The notes beneath the pieces were generated by a model that was not told the DNA's origin, searched no databases, and saw only the letters and a list, made by a program, of their open reading frames with translations. Positions 52,852-62,275 of a stretch of DNA of 64,000 nt are shown piece by piece. The translations under genes and the position numbers were made by a program. Numbering within the stretch: position 1 is the first letter of the stretch; the number at the start of each line of letters is the position of its first letter. The stretch is from NCBI RefSeq assembly GCF_947495665.1, contig NZ_CANLZV010000005.1:1-64000 (forward strand), in the 5' to 3' direction. This DNA comes from an uncultured Sunxiuqinia sp. GTDB lineage: Bacteria; Bacteroidota; Bacteroidia; Bacteroidales; Prolixibacteraceae.

Positions 52852-53595
52852 ATGATGAAAACCGGACTAATTGGCGCGATGCGGGAAGAGATCCTGCTTT
52901 TAAAAAAAGACATCCAACAGTTAAAAACCGACAAATTTGGTTCCCGCGAATTCTATTCCGGCACCCTTAACGGGCAGGAGCTGGTCATGGCCTTATCGGG
53001 CTGGGGAAAGGTTGCCGCCGCCTCAACTGCAACCACCCTGATTAACCACTACCAGGTGGATCAACTGGTCTTTATCGGGCTGGCCGGTTCAGTTCAGCCA
53101 CAACTCAACATTGGCGATATTGTGGTAGGCAACCAGCTCATTCAACACGATGTCGATTTGACACGCTTAGAGGGCTTTCCGAAAGTTGAATCACCATTTT
53201 GGAAGACCTTTGAATTCAATGTTTTTCCGGATTCCGGTGCCAAAGCACTTTCTGCTGTTGATAATTTTGTTCTCAATTTGAAAAACGGCCAGTATCCGGC
53301 AATCAATGCCAGCTATGCCCCCACAGTACATGTTGGAGCCATTGGTACGGGTGATCAGTTTATTGCTTCCAAAGAAGGAAAAGTGCGCATAAACGAACGC
53401 TTCCCACAAATTTTGTGTACTGAAATGGAGGGAGCAGCCATCGCCCAGGTGAGTGCTGATTACCAGCTTCCATGCACGGTCATACGAATTATTTCAGACC
53501 ATGCCGACGAAGAGGCTCATGACTCATTTTCCAAGTTTTTGTTTGAAGATATTAGTCAGATATCCGTGGAAATTATCAAGCTGCTTTTGTCCTAA
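52852..53595 (+). CDS. mtnN: 5'-methylthioadenosine/S-adenosylhomocysteine nucleosidase
   Basis: Cytoplasmic nucleosidase of 247 aa that removes adenine from methylthioadenosine and S-adenosylhomocysteine, products of SAM use. PNP/UDP-phosphorylase fold: IGLIGAM-type start (TGLIGAMREEI), ALSGWGKVAAASTATTLI, FIGLAGSVQPQLNIGDIVVG, GAIGTGDQFI, CTEMEGAAIAQV with the substrate-binding Met-Glu pair, and catalytic Asp in RIISDHADE. Two adjacent ATGs are possible starts; a longer reading from TTG overlaps the promoter. Confidence 0.92.
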   Translation: MMKTGLIGAMREEILLLKKDIQQLKTDKFGSREFYSGTLNGQELVMALSGWGKVAAASTATTLINHYQVDQLVFIGLAGSVQPQLNIGDIVVGNQLIQHDVDLTRLEGFPKVESPFWKTFEFNVFPDSGAKALSAVDNFVLNLKNGQYPAINASYAPTVHVGAIGTGDQFIASKEGKVRINERFPQILCTEMEGAAIAQVSADYQLPCTVIRIISDHADEEAHDSFSKFLFEDISQISVEIIKLLLS

Positions 53596-53871
53596 TCGGC
53601 TGAAAAATAAACTATGAAAGATAAATAACTGACAACAAGGAGCATAAATCAAACAAGCCAAAAAATCCAAGAAACACAATCGGCAGCCGGTGAGTTTGGC
53701 ACAGTAATTGTATATACCAAGTCAAGAGAAAACAACATATACGCCACTTAGCCGTGGAAACAATTAAACAAAACAATTTAGTTAGAACCAGAAAACAAAA
53801 ATCTCCAAAGTAACGTGCTTTGGAGATTTTCTTTTTTAGCCCTTCAGGCTATTCATTCATTGGCTTTTACC
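53596..53871. other. Intergenic region between convergent mtnN and beta-mannosidase
   Basis: AT-rich, with no open frame of note. It contains only the bidirectional terminator at its right end. Confidence 0.5.
53798..53837. terminator. Bidirectional rho-independent terminator
   Basis: Perfect 13-bp stem AAAATCTCCAAAG/CTTTGGAGATTTT with a 7-base loop. CTTTTTT follows on the plus strand and TTTTTGTTTTC on the minus strand, so it can serve both mtnN and the beta-mannosidase gene. Confidence 0.85.
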
Positions 53872-56451
53872 TTATTTGAATGCTGCGTCCAAGGTTTGTA
53901 TGTTGAACACTTCCCGCAACTTTTCTTCTGAAACACTGGTTGAAAGCGTGATCTCGGCCGTTTCGTCCGGCAGCAAATCAAAGTAATTATCCGAGAAAAA
54001 TCCCTCTTCATCACCAATCGTCATGAACAGGTTTTTGGCCAACTTATCGGTTTTAACCGAAATTGTATAACCACCTTCTTCAGGTACAATTTCATAAGTC
54101 ACCTCAGGCGTTGGAAGCTTCATTTCCTTTACCGGCCGGAAATAAAACACGTTACTGGCAATTACCTTTCCGCCCTCAATCACTTCAGCAACCAATACCT
54201 GGCGGTAGCTGTCCTTATCCCGTAAAAAATCATAGCGGTTAACATCGAAATAAGAGGCGCTGGAATTGGCAGGAACATCGGCCAACACGGCTTTTTCCCA
54301 AACAACTTCCCCATCAAAGTTAACCATCCGAAGATTCAGCTGGGCATTAATCTCCCGAAGCTCATCATTTACAATGCCCACTTTCAGGAAGTTTTCATCG
54401 ATATAGGGTGATACCAGAACGGACTCAAAGCCTTTCTTTACAAAGTACTGCAAGGCTTTCCAGCGCTGGTAATAGTCGGTTGAACTCCATGAGGCCACCG
54501 GCCAGCAATCGTTGATTTGCCAGTACAAGCTCCCCATGCAAAAAGGCATCGCTCTTCGGTGTCCCTCCACGGCAAACTTAATCCCTTCGGCTTGCAACAC
54601 ATGGTTTACATATAGAAACGACTCAAAATCCTTGGGCTGGTCATAATCCTGCAACATGTAGTATTCAATGGTTTTATTGCCAATTGACGAACGCTGATGA
54701 GAATTCATGACTTCGGAAACAATGTCATAGTCCTCAGGGAGCGCGTATTGCTTCACACTCTTAAACTCCGGAAACGACTGGAAACCGTATTCGCTCATAA
54801 AACGGGCAATATGCGTGGCGTAGGTTTGGAAGGGTTCTTTTCCCCACCAAACGCCCCAATAATGCTCATCACCATTAACCAGGTCTGCCGGTACACCGGT
54901 GCCTGACGATGGGCTGGATGCCCAATAGGACCGGGAAGCATCAAAAGCCTCCACCGCATCGGGCAAAATTTTGTGGAAAATATCCTCATACGCTTTCCAC
55001 ATTTTGTCGGCATTCGCCTGGTTTTTAGCTTCTTCATCGCGTTTCCAGCCCCAACCATACCAGGCCGCAAGTATTTCATTGTTGCCACACCACAAGGCAA
55101 TACTGGGGTGATTACGCAAACGCTTGATGTTATCAATGGCTTCTTCTTTCACATTATTCAGAAAAGCCTCATCGCCCGGATACATGGAGCAGGCAAACAT
55201 AAAATCCTGCCACACCAGAATTCCGGCTTCATCGCACAAATCATAGAAAATATCGTTCTCGTAGATCCCACCTCCCCAAACACGCAGCATGTTCATGTTC
55301 GACGTTTTTGCCGTATTGACCACCTTGCGGTATTGCTCATCCGACACGCGCGCAACAAAAACATCGTTGGGAATGTAGTTGGCTCCTTTCATAAAAACGG
55401 GCACTCCATTGAGCTTGAAATAGAAAGAGGTTCCATCTTCATCCTGATCACGAACCAGCTCCAGGGTTCGAATTCCAATCCGATCGGTCTTTTGAGTGGT
55501 CCGGTCATTGACCGTCAGGTTGGCTGTAATCGTATAAAGCGGCTGTTCGCCCAACCCATTGGTCCACCACAACTTCGGATTTTCAATTTCAAAATCGACG
55601 GAATAGGTATGCAACCCTTTTTGAAGGTTGACCACAACAGAGCCGGCCTTTTGGCCATCCACCTCAACCCGGTAGGTGGCGGGTTTCTCAGTCTCCGAAT
55701 CAACTTCAATAATCGCTGAAAATTTGGCTAAATCATCCTGAACTTCATGCTGAACCACCTGCAGGTTCTCTATCCGGGCTTCATCCCAGGCTTTCAGATG
55801 TACCGGCCGCCAAATACCACTGGGCACCAGGCGTGGCCCCCAATCCCATCCAAAATGATAAGGCGCTTTACGCACGTATGCGCTCACTTTCTTGCCTCCC
55901 TCAACCTCACCAATTGCAGCCAGGTCGTTGTCTGAAACCATGATAACAAAGCCATTGGCATCGTATTTTTTGATTCCTTCCTGGATGGGTGAAAGAAAAG
56001 TGATCAGCAAGGTGTTTTCCCCCTCTTCCAGGTAGGGTTTAATATCGACCAGGTATTCCCGGAACATGTTGTCCGTTGCGATTACTTGCTGGCCATTCAC
56101 AAACACCTGCGCATAGGTATCAAGCCCTTTAAAGTCGAGCGCAATACGGTCTTTCCTTAGAAGCGTTTTGTCAACAGTGAATGACGTTTTATAATCCCAG
56201 TCCAGCTTATCAATCCACTGCACATCGCGCTCGTTCAGCCGGTAGAACGGATCTTCAATCTTGCCGTTAGCCAGCAGGTCGGTATGAACACTCCCGGGCA
56301 CCGTGGCTGGCAACCATTCATTTTTTCCGTGTTCCGAAAATTGCCATCCTCCATTCAGTAAGGTTGAAGTCATAAGAGCAGGGTCTTTAGGCTGGCAAGC
56401 AAACAAAAGCACACTGGCCAGCGTGAATAATAAGGATCGATACCTTTTCAT
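53872..56451 (-). CDS. GH2 beta-mannosidase lipoprotein
   Basis: Exo-beta-mannosidase of 859 aa. The lipoprotein signal MKRYRSLLFTLASVLLFAC gives Cys19. Sugar-binding N-domain (NGGWQFSEHGKNEWLPATVPGSVHTDLL), WDWGPRLVPSGIWRPV, an immunoglobulin-like domain, then the barrel with acid/base E459 in WCGNNEI and nucleophile E554 in FMSEYGFQSFP; YWQINDCWPVASWSS is typical of the mannosidase branch. A longer reading would add 54 residues that cover the terminator of the upstream operon; ATG at 56451 is clearly right. Monocistronic between two terminators. Possibly acts on mannan or N-glycan fragments. Confidence 0.9.
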   Translation of the reverse strand: MKRYRSLLFTLASVLLFACQPKDPALMTSTLLNGGWQFSEHGKNEWLPATVPGSVHTDLLANGKIEDPFYRLNERDVQWIDKLDWDYKTSFTVDKTLLRKDRIALDFKGLDTYAQVFVNGQQVIATDNMFREYLVDIKPYLEEGENTLLITFLSPIQEGIKKYDANGFVIMVSDNDLAAIGEVEGGKKVSAYVRKAPYHFGWDWGPRLVPSGIWRPVHLKAWDEARIENLQVVQHEVQDDLAKFSAIIEVDSETEKPATYRVEVDGQKAGSVVVNLQKGLHTYSVDFEIENPKLWWTNGLGEQPLYTITANLTVNDRTTQKTDRIGIRTLELVRDQDEDGTSFYFKLNGVPVFMKGANYIPNDVFVARVSDEQYRKVVNTAKTSNMNMLRVWGGGIYENDIFYDLCDEAGILVWQDFMFACSMYPGDEAFLNNVKEEAIDNIKRLRNHPSIALWCGNNEILAAWYGWGWKRDEEAKNQANADKMWKAYEDIFHKILPDAVEAFDASRSYWASSPSSGTGVPADLVNGDEHYWGVWWGKEPFQTYATHIARFMSEYGFQSFPEFKSVKQYALPEDYDIVSEVMNSHQRSSIGNKTIEYYMLQDYDQPKDFESFLYVNHVLQAEGIKFAVEGHRRAMPFCMGSLYWQINDCWPVASWSSTDYYQRWKALQYFVKKGFESVLVSPYIDENFLKVGIVNDELREINAQLNLRMVNFDGEVVWEKAVLADVPANSSASYFDVNRYDFLRDKDSYRQVLVAEVIEGGKVIASNVFYFRPVKEMKLPTPEVTYEIVPEEGGYTISVKTDKLAKNLFMTIGDEEGFFSDNYFDLLPDETAEITLSTSVSEEKLREVFNIQTLDAAFK

Positions 56452-56512
56452 TTGATGATAATGTTTAATTTGTAGACTCAAAAATGGTGAATGGATGCTA
56501 GAATTACAAACA

Positions 56513-56545
56513 AAAAATCCGAAGGAAAATTGCCTTCGGATTTTT
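56513..56545 (-). terminator. Terminator of the Gfo/Idh-isomerase operon
   Basis: Perfect 13-bp stem AAAAATCCGAAGG/CCTTCGGATTTTT with a 7-base loop. On the minus strand TTTTTTG follows, 16 bases after the oxidoreductase stop codon. Confidence 0.85.
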
Positions 56546-56560
56546 GAATGAGCTGTACGC

Positions 56561-57874
56561 TTAAATTTTTGGTAAGGTCCATGGACTTCGGTAAGTCGGA
56601 ACCAGGTATTCATTGGCTTCCGGATCGTCTATAAACAAGCTCTTTTCGCTGTCCCAATACAAGCGGCGGCCGGTTTTCAGGGCAATGTTGCCCAAATGTG
56701 CCACACGCGCGGTATTGGCAGCTATTTCAATGCTGCAATTCAAATCGCGCCGGCGATTGCGAACCCCATTCAGGAAGTCAGCCATATGCAGGTCCAGGCC
56801 TTTCCCTGACCCTTTTTGCAACTCCACACGCTCCACCAAATCCTTATCATTTTTGCGCTCGGGAATTACTTCCCAGCCCTCGCGGTCAACAACCAGCGTG
56901 CCGTTGTTACCAACGAAGCCCACGCCATGGTTACGTCCAAAGTGGCCGCCATCAATGCCGGTTCCGTGGTCCCACAGCATGGTAAACCCATCAAATTCAT
57001 AGAGAGCCTGCAAGCTGTCAGGCGTTTCGGCAGCGTCATCGGGGTAGGCAAACTTACCGCCCATGGCCATCACCGATTTGGGGGCCTTGGCCTGCATGCC
57101 AAATAGACCATAATCAATGATGTGCACGCCCCAGTCGGTCATCAATCCGCCGGCATAATCCCAAAACCACCGGAAATTGAAGTGAAAACGATTGGGATTG
57201 AACGGGCGCTTTTCGGCCGGCCCGAGCCAGAAATCATAGTCCACGCCTTCCGGAGCTTCCCGGTCAGGTTTCACCGGAACGGGCTCCATCCAACCTTGAT
57301 AAGCCCAGGTGCGCACGGTGCGGATTTTGCCCAGCTTCCCAGAATAAACATACTCAACAGCATCGCGCCAATGGGGATCACTTCGTTGCCACTGCCCCAC
57401 CTGAACCACGGTTTTATACTTGTGAGCTGCGGCTTCCATCAGGTTGATTTCCTCGATGGAATTCCCCAGCGGCTTTTCACAATAAATATCTTTGCCAGCC
57501 TGACAAGCCTCAACAAAAGGCAGGCAGTGCCAGTGATCCGGCGTTCCGATGATAACCACATCCACCTCCGGATCAGCAATCAACTGGCGATAGTCGTTAT
57601 ACGCCTTGGGTTTCTTCCCTTGCAACTTTTCGGTGTCCGTCAGTCGGGCATCCAGCACCCGCTGGTCCACATCACAAATGGCCACACACTCGGTATTGGG
57701 CTGCCCCAAAAACGCACGCAAGTCGGCAAAGCCCATGCCTTTTGCACCAATCAACCCACAACGGATTACCTTGTTGGGCGAGCAGGCGCTCATGGCAGCC
57801 GGCATCGAGGCCGCCAGGCCCACTGCAGCTGTTGCCGCAGTGGTCTTCTTGATAAATGATCTTCTACTAGTCAT
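56561..57874 (-). CDS. Gfo/Idh/MocA oxidoreductase with Tat signal
   Basis: NAD(P)-dependent sugar oxidoreductase of 437 aa. Twin-arginine signal SRRSFIKK followed by a hydrophobic segment (TAAVGLAASMPAAMSA) predicts export of the folded protein with its cofactor. Rossmann domain with VIRCGLIGAKGMGFADL and VAICDVDQR; the EKPLG motif (YCEKPLGN) holds the catalytic lysine. The C-terminal alpha/beta domain contains GGLMTDWGVHIIDYGLFGM. Third and last gene of an operon with an isomerase-like protein and a second Gfo/Idh enzyme. Substrate unknown; such exported enzymes are linked to oxidation of glycosides or aminosugars in Bacteroidota. Confidence 0.88.
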   Translation of the reverse strand: MTSRRSFIKKTTAATAAVGLAASMPAAMSACSPNKVIRCGLIGAKGMGFADLRAFLGQPNTECVAICDVDQRVLDARLTDTEKLQGKKPKAYNDYRQLIADPEVDVVIIGTPDHWHCLPFVEACQAGKDIYCEKPLGNSIEEINLMEAAAHKYKTVVQVGQWQRSDPHWRDAVEYVYSGKLGKIRTVRTWAYQGWMEPVPVKPDREAPEGVDYDFWLGPAEKRPFNPNRFHFNFRWFWDYAGGLMTDWGVHIIDYGLFGMQAKAPKSVMAMGGKFAYPDDAAETPDSLQALYEFDGFTMLWDHGTGIDGGHFGRNHGVGFVGNNGTLVVDREGWEVIPERKNDKDLVERVELQKGSGKGLDLHMADFLNGVRNRRRDLNCSIEIAANTARVAHLGNIALKTGRRLYWDSEKSLFIDDPEANEYLVPTYRSPWTLPKI

Positions 57875-57889
57875 TGGTTCGGTTATTAA

Positions 57890-58885
57890 TTATTCCTTCT
57901 GCATGGCATCATCAAAGGCAATGTCCGAAGGAGCAAAGTCACTGTAGCGCACAAACTCGCAGGACTCAGCAGCGCCGGCTTCACGATCCATGCCACTGTC
58001 TTCCCACTCAATGGATAATGGGCCTGAATACTGAATGGTATTCAGCGCGCGGATGATGTTTTCGAAATCGATTTTTCCCCGTCCTACACTTCTAAAATCC
58101 CAGTAGCGACGATGATCTCCAAAAGGAGTATGACCTCCGAATACTCCGATAGTGGTAGGCACATCGCTCCAATACACGTCTTTCATATGCACATGAAAAA
58201 TGCGGTCGGCAAAGTCGTAGATGAAGCGCACATAGTCGACATGCTGATAGCCCAAGTGGCTGGGATCGTAGTTAAAGCCAAAAGCCGGATGATAATCCAA
58301 GGCTTTCAGAGCCATTCCGGCGGTTTCAATGTCAAAAGCGATTTCGGTTGGATGCACTTCCAAGGCAAACTTCACCCCTATTTTCTGGTATTCATCCAGA
58401 ATGGGTTTCCAACGTTTGGCAAAATCCTCAAACCCCCGGTCAATCATGTCCTGCGACATCGGTGGAAAGGCATACAACAAGTGCCAGATGGAGCTGCCGG
58501 TGAATCCAACCACCGTATCCAAACCCAGTCGTTTCGCCACATGCCCGGTTTTAATTATTTCCTGTGCCGCACGCTGGCGAACACCTTCCGGATCGCCATC
58601 GCCCCAAATGTAATCGGGTAAAATGTTTTTATGCCGCTCATCAATATTGTCGCAAACACATTGCCCCACCAAGTGATTGGATATGGCGAATAACTGCAAA
58701 TCATACTTTTCCATGATCGCCTTCCGCTCGTCACAATACTCTTGGTCGGCTTTATCAACTTCCATGTGGTCGCCCCAACAGCATAGTTCCAGGCCATCGT
58801 AGCCAAAATCCTTGGCTTTCTGACACATGGTTTCGAATGGTAAATCAGCCCATTGTCCGGTAAATAAGGTTACTGGTCTGCCCAT
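57890..58885 (-). CDS. Sugar phosphate isomerase/epimerase-like TIM-barrel protein
   Basis: Metal-dependent xylose isomerase-like (AP_endonuc_2) barrel of 331 aa with no signal peptide, so cytoplasmic. Metal-ligand candidates are in [46 protein letters not shown] and [11 protein letters not shown]. Family members isomerise or epimerise keto-sugars. It starts 107 bases after the upstream Gfo/Idh gene and ends 15 bases before the Tat-type Gfo/Idh gene, so the three act on the same sugar in all likelihood. Confidence 0.85.
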   Translation of the reverse strand: MGRPVTLFTGQWADLPFETMCQKAKDFGYDGLELCCWGDHMEVDKADQEYCDERKAIMEKYDLQLFAISNHLVGQCVCDNIDERHKNILPDYIWGDGDPEGVRQRAAQEIIKTGHVAKRLGLDTVVGFTGSSIWHLLYAFPPMSQDMIDRGFEDFAKRWKPILDEYQKIGVKFALEVHPTEIAFDIETAGMALKALDYHPAFGFNYDPSHLGYQHVDYVRFIYDFADRIFHVHMKDVYWSDVPTTIGVFGGHTPFGDHRRYWDFRSVGRGKIDFENIIRALNTIQYSGPLSIEWEDSGMDREAGAAESCEFVRYSDFAPSDIAFDDAMQKE

Positions 58886-58936
58886 AGTTTTATTTTTAAG
58901 TGGTTATTCTGATTAGATAATTAGTTATTGAACGTG

Positions 58937-58979
58937 CGTTGTTGGCTGAAGCCCTTCAAGGAATGCCTCCCCAACAACG
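58937..58979 (-). promoter_or_regulatory. Intercistronic stem-loop in the Gfo/Idh operon
   Basis: Perfect 9-bp stem CGTTGTTGG/CCAACAACG enclosing a 25-base loop that can form its own short TGAAG/CTTCA helix. It sits just after the first Gfo/Idh gene. No T-run, so mRNA processing or partial attenuation is more likely than full termination. Confidence 0.5.
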
Positions 58980-58992
58980 AAGCGTGGTCTGC

Positions 58993-60153
58993 TTACTCCT
59001 CAAACCTGACCCATTTTACCGTATCGCTGTAGCCCGCTTCCACCACCGTGTCAATAAAGCGCATGCCCCGAACACCATCTTCAATGCCCGGAAAGTCAAG
59101 CATGGCAGCGGTGGGTTGTTCGTTGTTCATTTTGGCGCGAACAGTTAAGGAGAAGTTGCGGTAAATGTTGGCAAAAGCCTCGAGGTAGCCTTCGGGATGC
59201 CCGCCGGGAGTGCGGGTGTTGTGCTGCGAAACAGCGCCCATTTGTCCCGTTCCTACGCGTACCATCTCTGTCGGACGGTCGGCCCATTTCATCCAAAGGG
59301 TGTTGGGTTCGTGCTGATTCCACTCCAGTCCGCCTTTGTCGCCATACATCCGTATTTTCAGCGCATTTTCTTCGCCGGTAGCAATTTGTGTGGCCATCAA
59401 AACACCACGCGCCCCGTTGTCAAAACGCAGCAAAGCGGCACCATCATCGTCCAGCAAACGTCCGGGTACAAAAACATTGAGCTCGGCGCAGAGTTCCGTC
59501 ACTTTCAATCCTGAAATATATTCTGCCAAATGATGAGCGTGTGTTCCGATATCGCCCATGCAACCGGCTTTGCCCGATCGTTTGGGGTCGGTACGCCAGC
59601 TGGCTTGCTTATTCCCGGTATCCTCGAGCTTCGAAGCCAGCCATCCTTGCGGGTATTCCACATAAATGCGTTTAATCTCGCCCAGTTCGCCACGGGCCAC
59701 GCGCTCTTTGGCTTCTTTTACTGCCGGATAACCGGAATAGGTATGCGTCAGGGCCAAGGTCAGGCCGGTTTCCTGCAACTTCGATTGAAGCGACAGTGCT
59801 TCGTCCAGCGTAAAGGTGATGGGCTTGTCAATGACCACATGAAACCCGTTTTCCAGGGCCATCATGGCCGGGGCAAAATGCACAAAGTTGGGGGTTACAA
59901 TGGTCACAAAGTCCATGCGTTCGCCTTCGGGCAAGCGGGCTTCCTGTTCAAACATTTCCTGGTAGGTTGTGTACACCCGGTTTTCGGGAAGAAAATACGA
60001 TTTACCCGAAGCTTTCGAGATTTCCGGATCAACACTGAAACAGCCACACACCAGTTCAATCTGGTTATCCATAAAAGCGGCAAGACGATGAACGGCACCA
60101 ATGAAGGCATCTGAGCCTCCTCCGACCATTCCCATGCGAAGTTTACGATTCAT
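58993..60153 (-). CDS. Gfo/Idh/MocA oxidoreductase (cytoplasmic)
   Basis: NAD(P)-dependent sugar oxidoreductase of 386 aa without signal peptide. Rossmann start [18 protein letters not shown], the catalytic-lysine motif DKPITF (in place of EKP), and [22 protein letters not shown] with the His pair near the active site. First gene of the operon, from a consensus promoter at 60186. Together with the isomerase-like protein and the Tat-exported paralogue it could run an oxidation-isomerisation-reduction cycle on one sugar, which is inference. Confidence 0.88.
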   Translation of the reverse strand: MNRKLRMGMVGGGSDAFIGAVHRLAAFMDNQIELVCGCFSVDPEISKASGKSYFLPENRVYTTYQEMFEQEARLPEGERMDFVTIVTPNFVHFAPAMMALENGFHVVIDKPITFTLDEALSLQSKLQETGLTLALTHTYSGYPAVKEAKERVARGELGEIKRIYVEYPQGWLASKLEDTGNKQASWRTDPKRSGKAGCMGDIGTHAHHLAEYISGLKVTELCAELNVFVPGRLLDDDGAALLRFDNGARGVLMATQIATGEENALKIRMYGDKGGLEWNQHEPNTLWMKWADRPTEMVRVGTGQMGAVSQHNTRTPGGHPEGYLEAFANIYRNFSLTVRAKMNNEQPTAAMLDFPGIEDGVRGMRFIDTVVEAGYSDTVKWVRFEE

Positions 60154-60185
60154 AGTAATTGGTTTATTAGACTTTAAGTACTTCT

Positions 60186-60193
60186 CAAATGTA
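60186..60193 (-). promoter_or_regulatory. -7 promoter element TACATTTG of the Gfo/Idh operon
   Basis: Perfect TAnnTTTG on the minus strand, 32 bases before the first ATG of the operon. Confidence 0.6.
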
Positions 60194-60290
60194 TAAAACT
60201 TCTGTTGAAGACGGAAAAAACAGACCAGAATAGTATCGGGAAAGACAAAAGCTTCGGGTCAGGCTGAAAGACTCCCCCAAAGCCCTTCTT

Positions 60291-60671
60291 TTAGCTTTCG
60301 GCGTCCCCGTTCTGCTTGTTTTCGGCTTCCTTCAACCGGGTGATTAACGAGCGGACTTCTTTCAGCTGGTCAAACGTCAACTCGCGCAATTGTCCGCGTA
60401 TATTCAGCGGAATCTGTTCGCGCACCAAGGCCTGCAAGGGATGATTTTCCGGCAAAGGCTCCTGCCCATCATCCTCCCATTCCATTAAATCGTTGGGCGT
60501 GCAATGCAATGCCCGGCAAATGGCGCTGAGGTGATTTAGCTTCAGCTGGGTGATTTTCCCGTTGAGCGAACGCGTGGCCACATTGGGGGTCAGTCCCTGC
60601 TTAATTAAGAAGTTGTAAGGATTGGCAATTCCTTTAATTTCGAGTAAATAGCGTAGGTTGTAGTGTAACAT
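60291..60671 (-). CDS. XRE-family helix-turn-helix regulator
   Basis: A 126-aa DNA-binding protein. The N-terminal ~70 residues form a Cro/C1-type HTH: YNLRYLLEIKGI, NFLIKQGLTPNVATRSLNGKITQLKLNHLSAICRALHCTPNDLMEW. The C-terminal part is a charged helical tail (LRELTFDQLKEVRSLITRLKEAEN), perhaps for dimerisation. It lies upstream of the Gfo/Idh operon in the same orientation, with a separate promoter between, and may or may not regulate it. No phage genes are near. Confidence 0.78.
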   Translation of the reverse strand: MLHYNLRYLLEIKGIANPYNFLIKQGLTPNVATRSLNGKITQLKLNHLSAICRALHCTPNDLMEWEDDGQEPLPENHPLQALVREQIPLNIRGQLRELTFDQLKEVRSLITRLKEAENKQNGDAES

Positions 60672-61087
60672 GACGAAGAATAGTTTTAGTGAGTTACGAT
60701 AAGCTCATTAAAGTTAAAACTAATTCTTCATTCTTGAAAATCAAATCTTTATTAATTCGAATCATTCCTAAATTGTACAAATACCCTTATGCATTGATCA
60801 AATACAATTTATCATTGTTCAAATCCTGATCAGGGTCCGGCAAAACTTATTCTCAATTTTCAAGAAGTATTACTTCATTCAAAAAACCATAGTCTGCATT
60901 CTATCAAACCACTTATACTTTTTACAAAACTACTAGCTTCTTTCCCAAAACTAAATCTATCTTTACCAAGGATCCTATTCCACAAAGGAATAGAACTAAA
61001 CGAAATTAGCTGAAAGGACTCGTAAAATCTACTTGTAATCTGCAAGAAATAAAGCTATTTTTGAGTTCTCACTAAACCAAACACAAC
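60672..61087. other. AT-rich divergent intergenic region
   Basis: About 70% A+T, between the XRE regulator (minus) and the Tat-type isomerase gene (plus). The right end carries a complete promoter (TTG at 61033-61035, TATTTTTG at 61056). On the left a near-consensus TAACTTTA on the minus strand about 40 bases before the XRE start may be its promoter. No gene, repeat or RNA seen in between. Confidence 0.5.
61056..61063 (+). promoter_or_regulatory. -7 promoter element TATTTTTG with -33 TTG
   Basis: Perfect TAnnTTTG with a TTG exactly 20 bases upstream, 24 bases before the isomerase ATG. One of the best-spaced promoters in the window. Confidence 0.7.
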
Positions 61088-62011
61088 ATGAAACGACGTA
61101 ATTTTATAAAAAACACGGCCATCGGAGGCTTTGCTGCCACAGGATTAGTTTCAGGGCTTTCGGCCACCGCTTCAACTTCAAAAGAGTCAAACTCCGCTCA
61201 GTTTAAACTGAAATATGCTCCCGGACTGGGAACCTTTAAAGAACTTGCCGGCAATGATCCCATTGACCAGATAAAATTTATGCACGACCAAGGCTTTCGC
61301 GCCATTTTCGACAATGGGCTGATGCACAAAGATCCGGCGCTGCAGGAAAAAATTGCCAACGAACTGGCCCGGTTGGGGATGGATTTAGGTCCGTTCGTTT
61401 TGTATGCCGATTTTAGCGTGAAATCGTTTGTTACGCAAGATCCGGAGATCAAAGAAATGCTGAAAAACAAAATGAAGGAAGGTCTGGAATGCGCCAAACG
61501 AACCAACGCCAAAACCGCGCTGGTGGTTCCCGGACGCTTTGCCGACAACCTGGAATGGGATTACCAAACCGCCAACGTCATTGACAACATGCGCATGTGC
61601 TGCGACATCGTTGAACCTGATGGTCTGACACTGGTTTTGGAACCCCTGAATGCCTGGAAAGACCATCCCGGATTATTCCTCACCAAAATTCCGCAAACAC
61701 ACATGATTTGCCAGGCCGTTAACAGCCCAAGCTGTAAACTGGTGAACGACTTATACCACCAACAAATTACCGAAGGCAACCTGATCCCCAATATCGACAA
61801 AGCGTGGGATTCCATCGCTGCTTTCCACATTGGCGACAACCCGGGCCGCAAAGAACCAGGCACCGGCGAAATCAATTTTGTGAATGTCTTTAAACACATC
61901 CATAGCAAAGGCTACGATGGAGTACTATGCTGCGAGCACGGCCGCAGCCTGCCCGGCAAAGAAGGCGAACTGGCCTTCATAGAAGCTTACCGCAAAGCAG
62001 ATAATTTTTAA
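61088..62011 (+). CDS. Tat-exported hydroxypyruvate isomerase-like TIM-barrel protein
   Basis: A 307-aa protein with a twin-arginine signal (KRRNFIKNTAIGGFAATGLV). The barrel is of the hydroxypyruvate isomerase/AP_endonuc_2 type: FMHDQGFRAIFDNG, ALVVPGRF, LTLVLEPLNAWKDHPG with a metal-ligand Glu, SCKLVNDLYHQQITEGN with Asp/His ligands, FHIGDNPGRKEPGTGEINF and VLCCEHGRS with the last Glu. Periplasmic location means the substrate is a free sugar or hydroxy-keto acid. It may work with the Tat-type Gfo/Idh enzyme nearby, though transcribed in the opposite direction. Confidence 0.82.
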   Translation: MKRRNFIKNTAIGGFAATGLVSGLSATASTSKESNSAQFKLKYAPGLGTFKELAGNDPIDQIKFMHDQGFRAIFDNGLMHKDPALQEKIANELARLGMDLGPFVLYADFSVKSFVTQDPEIKEMLKNKMKEGLECAKRTNAKTALVVPGRFADNLEWDYQTANVIDNMRMCCDIVEPDGLTLVLEPLNAWKDHPGLFLTKIPQTHMICQAVNSPSCKLVNDLYHQQITEGNLIPNIDKAWDSIAAFHIGDNPGRKEPGTGEINFVNVFKHIHSKGYDGVLCCEHGRSLPGKEGELAFIEAYRKADNF

Positions 62012-62030
62012 GTGAAAAAGATAAAACCCA

Positions 62031-62063
62031 AGCAAGAAAGCCTTCCAATTTTGGAGGGCTTTT
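62031..62063 (+). terminator. Rho-independent terminator
   Basis: Stem AAAGCCTTCC/GGAGGGCTTT (62037-62046 with 62053-62062, one G-T pair) around AATTTT, followed by TTTTGCTTT; flanking AGCAAG/TTGCT can extend the stem. Confidence 0.7.
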
Positions 62064-62203
62064 GCTTTCTATACCAAATCATGCGGCAATATCTGCCGGC
62101 GATCCGCTTTTGATATTTGTGGCTCCTCACTTGTTTTTTGATCACAATCCATCTGGCTTAGAACTTTTCCAAGGGGCAATTCATGTTTTTCAACAGAAAA
62201 ATG

Positions 62204-62211
62204 TACTTTTG
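62204..62211 (+). promoter_or_regulatory. asnS: -7 promoter element TACTTTTG of asnS
   Basis: Perfect TAnnTTTG match 64 bases before the asnS ATG. Confidence 0.6.
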
Positions 62212-62275
62212 CTGTTCAATTTTAAATCCTGAAAGTCAGGGATAACACCAAAATCTGCAAAAAAGGAAAAACAAC

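Noticed and set aside
56452-56613. 54-residue N-terminal extension of the beta-mannosidase
   Set aside because: It spans a perfect rho-independent terminator and precedes a clear lipoprotein signal peptide at 56451.
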